DNA of 64,000 nt, taken from contig NW_027488369.1 of NCBI RefSeq assembly GCF_051014445.1, positions 17,440,001 through 17,504,000 on the forward strand, in the 5' to 3' direction. The stretch is from Colletes latitarsis (taxonomy: Eukaryota; Arthropoda; Insecta; Hymenoptera; Colletidae). Positions 48,961 to 62,749 of the stretch are shown one piece after another. The position numbers and the translations under genes were made by a program. Within the stretch, counting starts at the first letter, position 1. Each line of letters opens with the position of its first letter. Under the pieces are notes generated by a model. The model made no database searches. It was not told where the DNA came from and saw only the letters and a list, made by a program, of their open reading frames with translations.

Positions 48961-51900
48961 TATGTTAAAAATGCGACAGTATGACCCTGATGAGGGCAAA
49001 TCCCAGGCCTAACCTAGACCTAACATGCGTTGTCCTCTAGAATATTGATGGAAACCAGGTTTAATTGACTGTTTCAGTGTTGTACTTGATTACTACGTGA
49101 TGCAATCCAGAAAAAGCCCAGGATCTAGCCATCATGTATGAGAAATATGCGAAAGAATGAGCCTGATGAGAGCAATTCCCAGACCTAACCTAGACCTAAC
49201 ATGAATTATTCTCTAAAATATTGATCGAAACCAGGTTTAATTGACTGTTTCAGTGTTGTACTTCATTATTGCGTGATGCAATCCAGAAAAAGCCCAGGAT
49301 CTAGCCATCAAGTATGAGAAATATGCGAAAGAATGAGCCTGATGGGAGCAAATCCCTGACCTAACCTAGACCTAACATGAATTATTCTCTAAAATATTGG
49401 TCAAAACCAGGTTTAATTGACTGTTTCAGTGTAGTACCACATTACTACGTGATCCAATCCAGAAATAGCCCAGGATCTAGCCATGAAGTATGAGAAATAT
49501 GCGAAAGTATGAGCCTGATGAGGACAAATCGTAGACCTAACCCAGACCTAACATGCGTTATTCTCTAAAATATTTATCAAGACCAGGTTTCATTGAATGT
49601 TTCAGTGTGGTACCATATTACTACGTGATCAAAACCAGAAAAAACCCAGGATCCGTTCAACAAGTATGTGAAGAATGCGAAAGTATGAGTCTGATCAGTG
49701 AAAATCTCGGGCCTCACCTAGACCTAACTTGCGTTGTCCTCTAAAATATTGATGGAAACCAGGTTTCATTGACTGTTTCAGTGTGGAACTACATTACTAC
49801 GTGATGCAATCCAGAAAAAGCCCAGGTTCTAGCCATCAAGTATTTGAAATATGCGAAACAATGAGCCTGATGAGAGCAAATCCCAGACCTAACCTAGACC
49901 TACCATGCGTTATCCTCTAACATATTGAGCGAAACCAGGTTTAATGCACTGTTTCAGTGTGGTACCACACTATTTCGTGATCCAAACCAGAGAAAGCCCA
50001 GGATCTGTTCAAGAAGTATGTGAAAAACGCTAAATTGTGAGCCTGATGAGGGCAAATCTTAGACCTAACCCAGACCTAAGATGCGTTATCCGCTAAAATA
50101 TTTATCCAGACCAGGTTTCATTGAATGGTTCAGTGTGGTACCACTTTACTACGTGATCCAATCCAGAAATAGCCCAGGATCTAGCCATGAAGTATGAGAA
50201 ATATGCGAAAGTAGGAGCCTGATGAGGGCAAATCCTAGACCTATCCCAGACCTAACTTGCGTTATCCTCTAAAATATTGATCGAAACCAGGTTTAATTGA
50301 CTGTTTCAGCGTGGTACCACATTACTACGTGATACAATCCAGAAACAGCCCAGGATCTAGCCATGAAGTATGAGAAATATGCGAAAGTATGAGCCTGATG
50401 AGAGCAAATCCCAGACCTAACCTAGACCTAACATGAATTATTCTCTAAAATATTGATCGAAACCAGGTTTACTTGACTGCTTCAGTGTGGTCCCACATTA
50501 CTACGTGATCCAAACCAGAAAAAACCCAGGTTCTGTTCAACAAGTATGTGAAGAATGCGAAAGTATGAGTCTGATGAGGGAAAATCCCAGGCCTAACCTA
50601 GACCTAACATGCGTTATCCTCTAAAATATTGATCGAAACCAGCTTTAGTCGACTGTTTCAGTGTGGTCCCACATTACTACGTGACCCAAACCAGAAAAAT
50701 CCCAGGATCCGTTCAACAAGTATGTGAAGAATGCGAAAGTATGAGTCTGATGAGGTCAAATCCCAGACCTATCCCAGACTTAACTTGCGTTATCCTCTAA
50801 AATATTGATCGAAACCAGGTTTAATCGACTGTTTCAGCGTGGTACCACATTACTACGTGATACAATCCAGAAACAGCCCAGGATCTAGCCATGAAGTATG
50901 AGAAATATGCGAAAGTATGAACCTGATGAGGGCAAATCCCAGGCCTAACCTAGACCTAACATGCGTTGTCCTCTAAAATATTGATGGAAACCAGGTTTAA
51001 TTGACTGTTTCAGTGTTGTACTTCATTACTACGTGATGCAATCCAGAAAAAGCCCAGGATCTAGCCATCAAGTATGAGAAATATGAGAAAGAATGAGCCT
51101 GATGAGAGCAAATCCCAGACCTAACCTAGACCTAACATGAATTATTCTCTAAAATATTGATCGAAACCAGGTTTAATTGACTGTTTCAGTGTTGTACTTC
51201 ATTACTACGTGATGCAGTCCAGAAAAAGCCCAGGATCTAGTCATCAAGTATGAGAAATATGCGACAGTATGACCCTGATGAGGGCAAATCCCAGGCCTAA
51301 CCTAGACCTAACATGCGTTGTCCTCTAGAATATTGATGGAAACCAGGTTTAATTGACTGTTTCAGTGTTGTACTTGATTACTACGTGATGCAATCCAGAA
51401 AAAGCCCAGGATCTAGCCATCATGTATGAGAAATATGCGAAAGAATGAGCCTGATGAGAGCAAATCCCAGACCTAACCTAGACCTAACATGAATTATTCT
51501 CTAAAATATTGATCGAAACCAGGTTTAATTGACTGTTTCAGTGTTGTACTTCATTATTGCGTGATGCAATCCAGAAAAAGCCCTGGATCTAGCCATCAAG
51601 TATGAGAAATATGCGAAAGAATGAGCCTGATGGGAGCAAATCCCTGACCTAACCTAGACCTAACATGAATTATTCTCTAAAATATTGGTCAAAACCAGGT
51701 TTAATTGACTGTTTCAGTGTAGTACCACATTACTACGTGATCCAATCCAGAAATAGCCCAGGATCTAGCCATGAAGTATGAGAAATATGCGAAAGTATGA
51801 GCCTGATGAGGACAAATCGTAGACCTAACCCAGACCTAACATGCGTTATTCTCTAAAATATTTATCAAGACCAGGTTTCATTGAATGTTTCAGTGTGGTA

Positions 51901-54225
51901 CCATATTACTACGTGATCAAAACCAGAAAAAACCCAGGATCCGTTCAACAAGTATGTGAAGAATGCGAAAGTATGAGTCTGATCAGTGAAAATCTCGGGC
52001 CTCACCTAGACCTAACTTGCGTTGTCCTCTAAAATATTGATGGAAACCAGGTTTCATTGACTGTTTCAGTGTGGAACTACATTACTACGTGATGCAATCC
52101 AGAAAAAGCCCAGGTTCTAGCCATCAAGTATGAGAAATATGCGAAACAATGAGCCTGATGAGAGCAAATCCCAGACCTAACCTAGACCTACCATGCGTTA
52201 TCCTCTAACATATTGAGCGAAACCAGGTTTAATGGACTGTTTCAGTGTGGTACCACACTACTTCGTGATCCAAACCAGAGAAAGCCCAGGATCTGTTCAA
52301 GAAGTATGTGAAAAACGCTAAACTGTGAGCCTGATGAGGGCAAATCTTAGACCTAACCCAGACCTGAGATGCGTTTCCCCTCTAAAATATTTATCCAGAC
52401 CAGGTTTCATTGAATGTTTCAGTGTGGTACCACTTTACTACCTGATACAATCCAGAAACAGCCCAGGATCTAGCCATGAAGTATGAGAAATATGCGAAAG
52501 TATGAGCCTGATGAAAGCAAATCCTAGACCTGACCCAAACCTAACATGGGTTATCCTCTAAAATATTTATCAAGAAAAGGTTTAATTGAATGTTTCAGTG
52601 TGGTACCACATTACTACGTGAACCAAACCAGAAAAAACCCAGGATCCGTTCAACAAGTATGTTAAAAATGCGACAGTATGACCCTGATGAGGGCAAATCC
52701 CAGGCCTAACCTAGACCTAACATGCGTTGTCCTCTAGAATATTGATGGAAACCAGGTTTAATTGACTGTTTCAGTGTTGTACTTGATTACTACGTGATGC
52801 AATCCAGAAAAAGCCCAGGATCTAGCCATCATGTATGAGAAATATGCGAAAGAATGAGCCTGATGAGAGCAAATCCCAGACCTAACCTAGACCTAACATG
52901 AATTATTCTCTAAAATATTGATCGAAACCAGGTTTAATTGACTGTTTCAGTGTTGTACTTCATTATTGCGTGATGCAATCCAGAAAAAGCCCAGGATCTA
53001 GCCATCAAGTATGAGAAATATGCGAAAGAATGAGCCTGATGGGAGCAAATCCCTGACCTAACCTAGACCTAACATGAATTATTCTCTAAAATATTGGTCA
53101 AAACCAGGTTTAATTGACTGTTTCAGTGTAGTACCACATTACTACGTGATCCAATCCAGAAATAGCCCAGGATCTAGCCATGAAGTATGAGAAATATGCG
53201 AAAGTATGAGCCTGATGAGGACAAATCGTAGACCTAACCCAGACCTAACATGCGTTATTCTCTAAAATATTTATCAAGACCAGGTTTCATTGAATGTTTC
53301 AGTGTGGTACCATATTACTACGTGATCAAAACCAGAAAAAACCCAGGATCCGTTCAACAAGTATGTGAAGAATGCGAAAGTATGAGTCTGATCAGTGAAA
53401 ATCTCGGGCCTCACCTAGACCTAACTTGCGTTGTCCTCTAAAATATTGATGGAAACCAGGTTTCATTGACTGTTTCAGTGTGGAACTACATTACTACGTG
53501 ATGCAATCCAGAAAAAGCCCAGGTTCTAGCCATCAAGTATGAGAAATATGCGAAACAATGAGCCTGATGAGAGCAAATCCCAGACCTAACCTAGACCTAC
53601 CATGCGTTATCCTCTAACATATTGAGCGAAACCAGGTTTAATGCACTGTTTCAGTGTGGTACCACACTATTTCGTGATCCAAACCAGAGAAAGCCCAGGA
53701 TCTGTTCAAGAAGTATGTGAAAAACGCTAAATTGTGAGCCTGATGAGGGCAAATCTTAGACCTAACCCAGACCTAAGATGCGTTATCCTCTAAAATATTT
53801 ATCCAGACCAGGTTTCATTGAATGTTTCAGTGTGGTACCACTTTACTACGTGATCCAATCCAGAAATAGCCCAGGATCTAGCCATGAAGTACGAGAAATA
53901 TGCGAAAGTAGGAGCCTGATGAGGGCAAATCCTAGACCTATCCCAGACCTAACTTGCGTTATCCTCTAAAATATTGATCGAAACCAGGTTTAATTGACTG
54001 TTTCAGCGTGGTACCACATTACTACGTGATACAATCCAGAAACAGCCCAGGATCTAGCCATGAAGTATGAGAAATATGCGAAAGTATGAGCCTGATGAGA
54101 GCAAATCCCAGACCTAACCTAGACCTAACATGAATTATTCTCTAAAATATTGATCGAAACCAGGTTTACTTGACTGCTTCAGTGTGGTCCCACATTACTA
54201 CGTGATCCAAACCAGAAAAAACCCA
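48590..54225. repeat. Higher-order duplication, 21-monomer offset (3697 bp)
   Basis: About 48590-50515 is largely repeated at about 52287-54210. The unusual GATGCGTTTCCCCTC occurs at about 48670 and 52367, and the GTTATTCTCTAAAATATTTATC monomer at 49553 and 53250. Between them, 51329-52380 is a further copy of 49041-50090 at a 13-monomer offset (2288 bp). The copies are therefore nested. Confidence 0.85.
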
Positions 54226-54369
54226 GGATCTGTTCAACATGTATGAGAAATATGCGAAAGAATGAGCCTGATGAGAGCAAATCCCAGACCTAACCTAGAC
54301 CTAACATGCGTTGTCCTCTACAATATTGATGGAAACCAGGTTTAGTTGACTGTTTCAGTGTTGTACTTC

Positions 54370-57300
54370 ATTACTACGTGATGCAATCCAGAAAAAGCCC
54401 AGGATCTAGCCATCAAGTATGAGAAATATGCGAAAGAATGAGCCTGATGAGAGCAAATCCCAGACCTAACCTAGACCTAACATGAATTATTCTCTAAAAT
54501 ATTGATCGAAACCAGGTTTAATTGACTGTTTCAGTGTTGTACTTCATTATTACGTGATGCAATCCAGAAAAAGCCCAGGATCTAGCCATCAAGTATGAGA
54601 AATATGCGAAAGAATGTGCCTGATGGGAGCAAATCCCTGACCTAACCTAGACCTAACATGAATTATTCTCTAAAATATTGTTCAAAACCAGGTTTAATTG
54701 ACTGTTTCAGTGTAGTACCACATTACTACGTGATCCAATCCAGAAATAGCCCAGGATCTAGCCATGAAGTATGAGAAATATGCGAAAGTATGAGCCTGAT
54801 GAGGACAAATCGTAGACCTAACCCAGACCTAACATGCGTTATTCACTAAAATATTTATCAAGACCAGGTTTAATTGAATGTTTCAGTGTGGTACCATATT
54901 ACTACGTGATCAAACCCAGAAAAAACCCAGGATCCGTTCAACAAGTATGTGAAGAATGCGAAAGTATGAGTTTGATCAGTGAAAATCTCGGGCCTCACCT
55001 AGACCTAACTTGCGTTGTCCTCTAAAATATTGATGGAAACCAGGTTTCATTGACTGTTTCAGTGTGGAACTACATTACTACGTGATGCAATCCAGAAAAA
55101 GCCCAGGTTCTAGCCATCAAGTATGAGAAATATGCGAAACAATGAGCCTGATGAGAGCAAATCCCAGACCTAACCTAGACCTACCATGCGTTATCCTCTA
55201 ACATATTGAGCGAAACCAGGTTTAATGCACTGTTTCAGTGTGGTACCACACTATTTCGTGATCCAAACCAGAGAAAGCCCAGGATCTGTTCAAGAAGTAT
55301 GTGAAAAACGCTAAATTGTGAGCCTGATGAGGGCAAATCTTAGACCTAACCCAGACCTAAGATGCGTTATCCTCTAAAATATTTATCCAGACCAGGTTTC
55401 ATTGAATGTTGCAGTGTGGTACCACTTTACTACGTGATCCAATCCAGAAATAGCCCAGGATCTAGCCATGAAGTATGAGAAATATGCGAAAGTAGGAGCC
55501 TGATGAGGGCAAATCCTAGACCTATCCCAGACCTAACTTGCGTTATCCTCTAAAATATTGATCGAAACCAGGTTTAATTGACTGTTTCAGCGTGGTACCA
55601 CATTACTACGTGATACAATCCAGAAACAGCCCAGGATCTAGCCATGAAGTATGAGAAATATGCGAAAGTAGGAGCCTGATGAGGGCAAATCCCAGACCTA
55701 ACCCAGACCTAACATGCGTTATGCTCTAAAATATTTATCAAGATCAGGTTTAATTGATTGTTTCAGTGTGGTCCCACATTACTACGTGATCCAAACCAGA
55801 AAAAACCCAGGATCTGTTCAACATGTATGAGAAATATGCGAAAGAATGAGCCTGATGAGAGCAAATCCCAGACCCAACCTAGACCTAACATGCGTTATCC
55901 TCTAAAATATTGAGCGAAACCAGGTTTAATGGACTGTTTCAGTGTGGTACCACACTACTTCGTGATCCAAACCAGAAAAAACCCAGGATCTGTGCAACAA
56001 GTATATGAAAAACGCTAAACTGTGAGCCTGATGAGGGCAAATCTTAGACCTAACCCAGACCTAAGATGCGTTATCCTCTAAAATATTTATCCAGACCAGG
56101 TTTAATGGACTGTTTCAGTGTGGTACCACACTACTTCGTGATCCAAACCAGAGAAAGCCCAGCATCTGTTCAAGAAGTATGTGAAAAACGCTAAACTGTG
56201 AGCCTGATGAGGGCAAATCTTAGACCTAACCCAGACCTAAGATGCGTTATCCTCTAAAATATTTATCCAGACCAGGTTTCATTGAATGTTTCAGTGTGGT
56301 ACCACTTTACTACCTGATACAATCCAGAAACAGCCCAGGATCTAGCCATGAAGTATGAGAAATATGCGAAAGTAGGAGCCTGATGAGGGCAAATCCTAGA
56401 CCTAACCCAAACCTAACATGCGTTATCCTCTAAAATATTTATCAAGAAAAGGTTTAATTGAATGCTTCAGTGTGGTACCACATTACTACGTGAACCAAAC
56501 CAGAAAAAACCCAGGATCCGTTCAACAAGTATGTTAAAACTGCGACAGTATGACCCTGATGAGGGCAAATCCCAGGCCTAACCTAGACCTAACATGCGTT
56601 GTCCTCTAGAATATTGATGGAAACCAGGTTTAATTGACTGTTTCAGTGTTGTACTTCATTACTACGTGATGCAATCCAGAAAAAGCCCAGGATCTAGCCA
56701 TCAAGTATGAGAAATATGCGAAAGAATGAGCCTGATGAGAGCAAATCCCAGACCTAACCTAGACCTAACATGAATTATTCTCTAAAATATTGATCGAAAC
56801 CAGGTTTAATTGACTGTTTCAGTGTTGTACTTCATTATTACGTGATGCAATCCAGAAAAAGCCCAGGATCTAGCCATCAAGTATGAGAAATATGAGAAAG
56901 AATGAGCCTGATGGGAGCAAATCCCAGACCTAACCTAGACCTAACATGAATTATTCTCTAAAATATTGGTCAAAACCAGGTTTAATTGACTGTTTCAGTG
57001 TAGTACCACATTACTACGTGATCCAATCCAGAAATAGCCCAGGATCTAGCCATGAAGTATGAGAAATATGCGAAAGTATGAGCCTGATGAGGACAAATCG
57101 TAGACCTAACCCAGACCTAACATGCGTTATTCTCTAAAATATTTATCAAGACCAGGTTTAATTGAATGTTTCAGTGTGGTACCATATTACTACGTGATCA
57201 AAACCAGAAAAAACCCAGGATCCGTTCAACAAGTATGTGAAGAATGCGAAAGTATAAGTCTGATCAGTGAAAATCTCGGGCCTCACCTAGATCTAACTTG

Positions 57301-57940
57301 CGTTGGCCTCTAAAATATTGATGGAAACCAGGTTTCATTGACTGTTTCAGTGTGGAACTACATTACAACATGATGCAATCCTGAAAAAGCCCAGAATCTA
57401 GCCATCAAGTATGAGAAATATGCGAAACAATGAGCCTGATGAGAGCAAATCCCAGACCTAACCTAGACCTACCATGCGTTATCCTCTAACATATTGAGCG
57501 AAACCAGGTTTAATGCACTGTTTCAGTGTGGTACCACACTATTTCGTGATCCAAACCAGAGAAAGCCCAGGATCTGTTCAAGAAGTATGTGAAAAACGCT
57601 AAATTGTGAGCCTGATGAGGGCAAATCTTAGACCTAACCCAGACCTAAGATGCGTTATCCTCTAAAATATTTATCCAGACCAGGTTTCATTGAATGTTTC
57701 AGTGTGGTACCACTTTACTACGTGATCCAATCCAGAAATAGCCCAGGATCTAGCCATGAAGTATGAGAAATATGCGAAAGTAGGAGCCTGATGAGGGCAA
57801 ATCCTAGACCTATCCCAGACCTAACTTGCGTTATCCTCTAAAATATTGATCGAAACCAGGTTTAATTGACTGTTTCAGCGTGGTAGCACATTACTACGTG
57901 ATACAATCCAGAAACAGCCCAGGATCTAGCCATGAAGTAT
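54370..57940. repeat. Higher-order duplication, 13-monomer offset (2288 bp)
   Basis: About 54370-55650 is repeated at about 56658-57940 with few changes. The shared CGGGCCTCACCTAGA monomer lies near 54990 and 57275. The same monomer group also occurs at 49553, 51841 and 53250, and partly at 60465, so it has been amplified at least six times. Confidence 0.8.
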
Positions 57941-60900
57941 GAGAAATATGCGAAAGTATGAGCCTGATGAGAGCAAATCCCAGACCTAACCTAGACCTAA
58001 CATGAATTATTCTCTAAAATATTGATCGAAACCAGGTTTAGTCGACTGTTTCAGTGCTGTACTTCATTACTACGTGATGCAATCCAGAAAAAGCCCAGGA
58101 TCTAGCCATCAAGTATGAGAAATATGAGAAAGAATGAGCCTGATGGGAGCAAATCCCAGACCTAACCTAGACCTAACATGAATTATTCTCTAAAATATTG
58201 ATCGAAACCAGGTTTAATTGACTGTTTCAGCGTGGTACCACATTACTACGTGATCCAATCCAGAAACAGCCCAGGATCTAGCCATGAAGTATGAGAAATA
58301 TGCGAAAGTATGAGCCTGATGAGGGCAAATCCTAGACCTAACCCAGACCTAACATGCGTTATGCTCTAAAATATTTATCAAGATCAGGTTTAATTGATTG
58401 TTTCAGTGTGGTCCCACATTACTACGTGATCCAAACCAGAAAAAACCCAGGATCTGTTCAACATGTATGAGAAATATGCGAAAGAATGAGCCTGATGAGA
58501 GCAAATCCCAGACCTAACCTAGACCTAACATGCGTTGTCCTCTAGAATATTGATGGATACCAGGTTTAGTTGATTGTTTCAGTGTTGTACTTCATTACTA
58601 CGTGATGCAATCCAGGAAAAGCCCAGGATCTAGCCATCAAGTATGAGAAATATGCGAAAGAATGAACCTGATGAGAGCAAATCCCAGACCTAACCTAGAC
58701 CTAACATGAATTATTCTCTAAAATATTGATCGAAACCAGGTTTAATTGACTGTTTTAGTGTTGTACTACATTACTACGTGATCAAAACCAGAAAAAACCC
58801 AGGATCCGTTCAACAAGTAAGTGAAGAATGCGAAAGTATGAGTCTGATCAGTGAAAATCTCAGGCCTTTCCTAGACCTAACTTGCGTTGTCCTCTAAAAT
58901 ATTGATGGAAACCAGGTTTCATTGACTGTTTCAGTGTGGTACTACATTACTACGTGATGCAATCCAGAAAAAGCCCAGGATCTAGCCATCAAGTATGAGA
59001 AATAAGCGAAAGAATGAGCCTGATGAGAGCAAATCCCAGACCTAACCTAGACCTAACATGCGTTATCCTCTAAAATATTGAGCGAAACCAGGTTTAATGG
59101 ACTGTTTCAGTGTGGTACCACACTACTTCGTGATCCAAACCAGAAAAAACCCAGGATCTGTTCAACAAGTATGTGAAAAACGCTAAACTGTGAGCCTGAT
59201 GAGGGCAAATCTTAGACCTAACCCAGACCTAAGATGCGTTATCCTCTAAAATATTTATCCAGACCAGGTTTAATGGACTGTTTCAGTGTGGTACCACACT
59301 ACTTCGTGATCCAAACCAGAGAAAGCCCAGGATCTGTTCAAGAAGTATGTGAAAAACGCTAAACTGTGAGCCTGATGAGGGCAAATCTTAGACCTAACCC
59401 AGACCTAAGATGCGTTATCCTCTAAAATATTTATCCAGACCAGGTTTCATTGAATGTTTCAGTGTGGTACCACTTTACTACCAGATACAATCCAGAAACA
59501 GCCCAGGATCTAGCCATGAAGTATGAGAAATATGCGAAAGTATGAGCCTGATGAGGGCAAATCCTAGACCTAACCCAAACCTAACATGCGTTATCCTCTA
59601 AAATATTTATCAAGAAAAGGTTTAATTGAATGTTTCAGTGTGGTACCATATTACTACGTGATCAAAACCAGAAATAGCCCAGGATCTAGCCATGAAGTAT
59701 GAGAAATATGCGAAAGTAGGAGCCTGATGAGGGCAAATCCTAGACCTATCCCAGACCTAACTTGCGTTGTCCTCTAAAATATTGATCGAAACCAGGTTTA
59801 CTTGACTGCTTCAGTGTGGTACCACATTACTACGTGAACCAAACCAGAAAAAACCCAGGATCCGTTCAACAAGTATGTTAAAACTGCGACAGTATGACCC
59901 TGATGAGGGCAAATCCCAGGCCTAACCTAGACCTAACATGCGTTGTCCTCTAGAATATTGATGGAAACCAGGTTTAATTGACTGTTTCAGTGTTGTACTT
60001 CATTACTACGTGATGCAATCCAGAAAAAGCCCAGGATCTAGCCATCAAGTATGAGAAATATGCGAAAGAATGAGCCTGATGAGAGCAAATCCCAGACCTA
60101 ACCTAGACCTAACATGAATTATTCTCTAAAATATTGATCGAAACCAGGTTTAATTGACTGTTTCAGTGTTGTACTTCATTATTACGTGATGCAATCCAGA
60201 AAAAGCCCAGGATCTAGCCATCAAGTATGAGAAATATGCGAAAGAATGAGCCTGATGGGAGCAAATCCCTGACCTAACCTAGACCTAACATGAATTATTC
60301 TCTAAAATATTGATCGAAACCAGGTTTACTTGACTGCTTCAGTGTGGTCCCACATTACTACGTGATCCAAACCAGAAAAAACCCGGGTTCCGTTCAACAA
60401 GTATGTGAAGAATGCGAAAGTATGAGCCTGATGAGGACAAATCGTAGACCTAACCCAGACCTAACATGCGTTATTCTCTTAAATATTTATCAAGACCAGG
60501 TTTAATTGAATGATTCAGTGTGGTACCATATTACTACGTGATCAAAACCAGAGAAAACCCAGGATCCGTTCAACAAGTATGTGAAGAATGCGAAAGTATG
60601 AGTCTGATCAGTGAAAATCTCGGGCCTCACCTAGACCTAACTTGCGTTGTCCTCTAAAATATTGATGGAAACCAGGTTTCATTGACTGTTTCAGTGTGGT
60701 ACTACATTACTACGTGATGCAATCCAGAAAAAGCCCAGGATCTAGCCATCAAGTATGAGAAATATGCGAAACAATGAGCCTGATGAGCGCAAATCCCAGA
60801 CCTAACCTAGACCTACCATGCGTTATCCTCTAACATATTGAGCGAAACCAGGTTTAATGCACTGTTTCAGTGTGGTACCACACTATTTCGTGATCCAAAC

Positions 60901-62749
60901 CAGAGAAAGCCCAGGATCTGTTCAAGAAGTATGTGAAAAACGCTAAATTGTGAGCCTGATGAGGGCAAATCTTAGACCTAACCCAGACCTAAGATGCGTT
61001 ATCCTCTAAAATATTTATCCAGACCAGGTTTCATTGAATGTTTCAGTGTGGTACCACTTTACTCCGTGATCCAATCCAGAAATAGCCCAGGATCTAGCCA
61101 TGAAGTATGAGAAATATGCGAAAGTAGGAGCCTGATGAGGGCAAATCCTAGACCTATCCCAGGCCTAACTTGCGTTGTCCTCTAAAATATTGATCGAAAC
61201 CAGGTTTACTTGACTGCTTCAGTGTGGTCCCACATTACTACGTGATCCAAACCAGAAAAAACCCAGGTTCCGTTCAACAAGTATGTGAAGAATGCGAAAG
61301 TTTGAGTCTGATGAGGGAAAATCCCAGGCCTACCCTAGACCTAACATGCGTTATCCTCTAAAATATTGATCGAAACCAGGTTTAGTCGACAGTTTCAGTG
61401 TGGTCCCACATTACTACGTGATCCAAACCAGAAGAAACCCAGGATCCGTTCAACAAGTATGTGAAGAATGCGAAAGTATGAGTCTGATGAGGTCAAATCC
61501 CAGACCTATCCCAGACTTAACTTGCGTTATCCTCTAAAATATTGATCGAAACCAGGTTTAATCGACTGTTTCAGCGTGGTACCACATTACTACGTGATAC
61601 AATCCAGAAACAGCCCAGGATCTAGCCATGAAGTATGAGAAATATGCGAAAGTATGAGCCTGATGAGGGCAAATCCTAGACCTAACCCAAACCTAACATG
61701 CGTTATCCTCTAAAATATTTATCAAGACCAGGTTTAATTGAATGTTTCAGTGTGGTACCACATTACTACGTGAACCAAACCAGAAAAAACCCAGGATCCG
61801 TTCAACAAGTATGTTAAAACTGCGACGTTATGACCCTGATGAGGGCAAATCCCAGGCCTAACCTAGACCTAACATGCGTTGTCCACTAAAATATTGATGG
61901 AAACCAGGTTTAATTGACTGTTTCAGTGTTGTACTTCATTACTACGTGATGCAATCTAGAAAAAGCCCAGGATCTAGCCATCAAGTATGAGAAATATGCG
62001 AAAGAATGAGCCTGTTGAGAGCAAATCCCAGACCTAACCTAGACCTAACATGAATTATTCTCTAAAATATTGATCGAAACCAGGTTTAATTGACTGTTTC
62101 AGTGTTGTACTTCATTACTACGTGATGCAATCCAGAAAAAGCCCAGGATCTAGCCATCAAGTATGAGAAATATGCGAAAGAATGAGCCTGATGAGAGCAA
62201 ATCCCTGACCTAACCTAGACCTAACATGAATTATTCTCTAAAATATTGATCGAAACCAGGTTTACTTGACTGCTTCAGTGTGGTCCCACATTACTACGTG
62301 ATCCAAACCAGAAAAAACCCGGGTTCCGTTCAACAAGTATGTGAAGAATGCGAAAGTATGAGTCTGATGAGGGAAAATCCCAGGCCTAACCTAGACCTAA
62401 CATGCGTTATCCTCAAAAATATTGACCGAAACCAGGTTTAATCGACTGTTTCAGTGTGGTACCACATTACTACGTGATCCAAACCAGAAAAAAACCCAGG
62501 ACCTGTTCAACAAGTATTTGAAGTATGCGAAAGAATGAGTCTGATGAGGGCAAATCCCAGGCCTAAACTGGACCTAACTTGCGTTGTCCTCTCAAATATT
62601 GATGGAAACCAGGTTTCATTGACTGTTTCAGTGTGGTACTACATTACTACGTGATGCAATCCAGAAAAAGCCCAGGATCTAGCCATCAAGTATGAGAAAT
62701 AAGCGAAAGAATGAGCCTGATGAGAGGAAATCCCAGACCTAACCTTGAC

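Noticed and set aside
8535..57313. Plus-strand 63-codon frames beginning MRYPLKYLSRPG or MRYSLKYLSRPG.
   Set aside because: Each covers just over one monomer and reads through the same satellite boxes. The number of copies reflects monomer variants without a stop, not a gene family.
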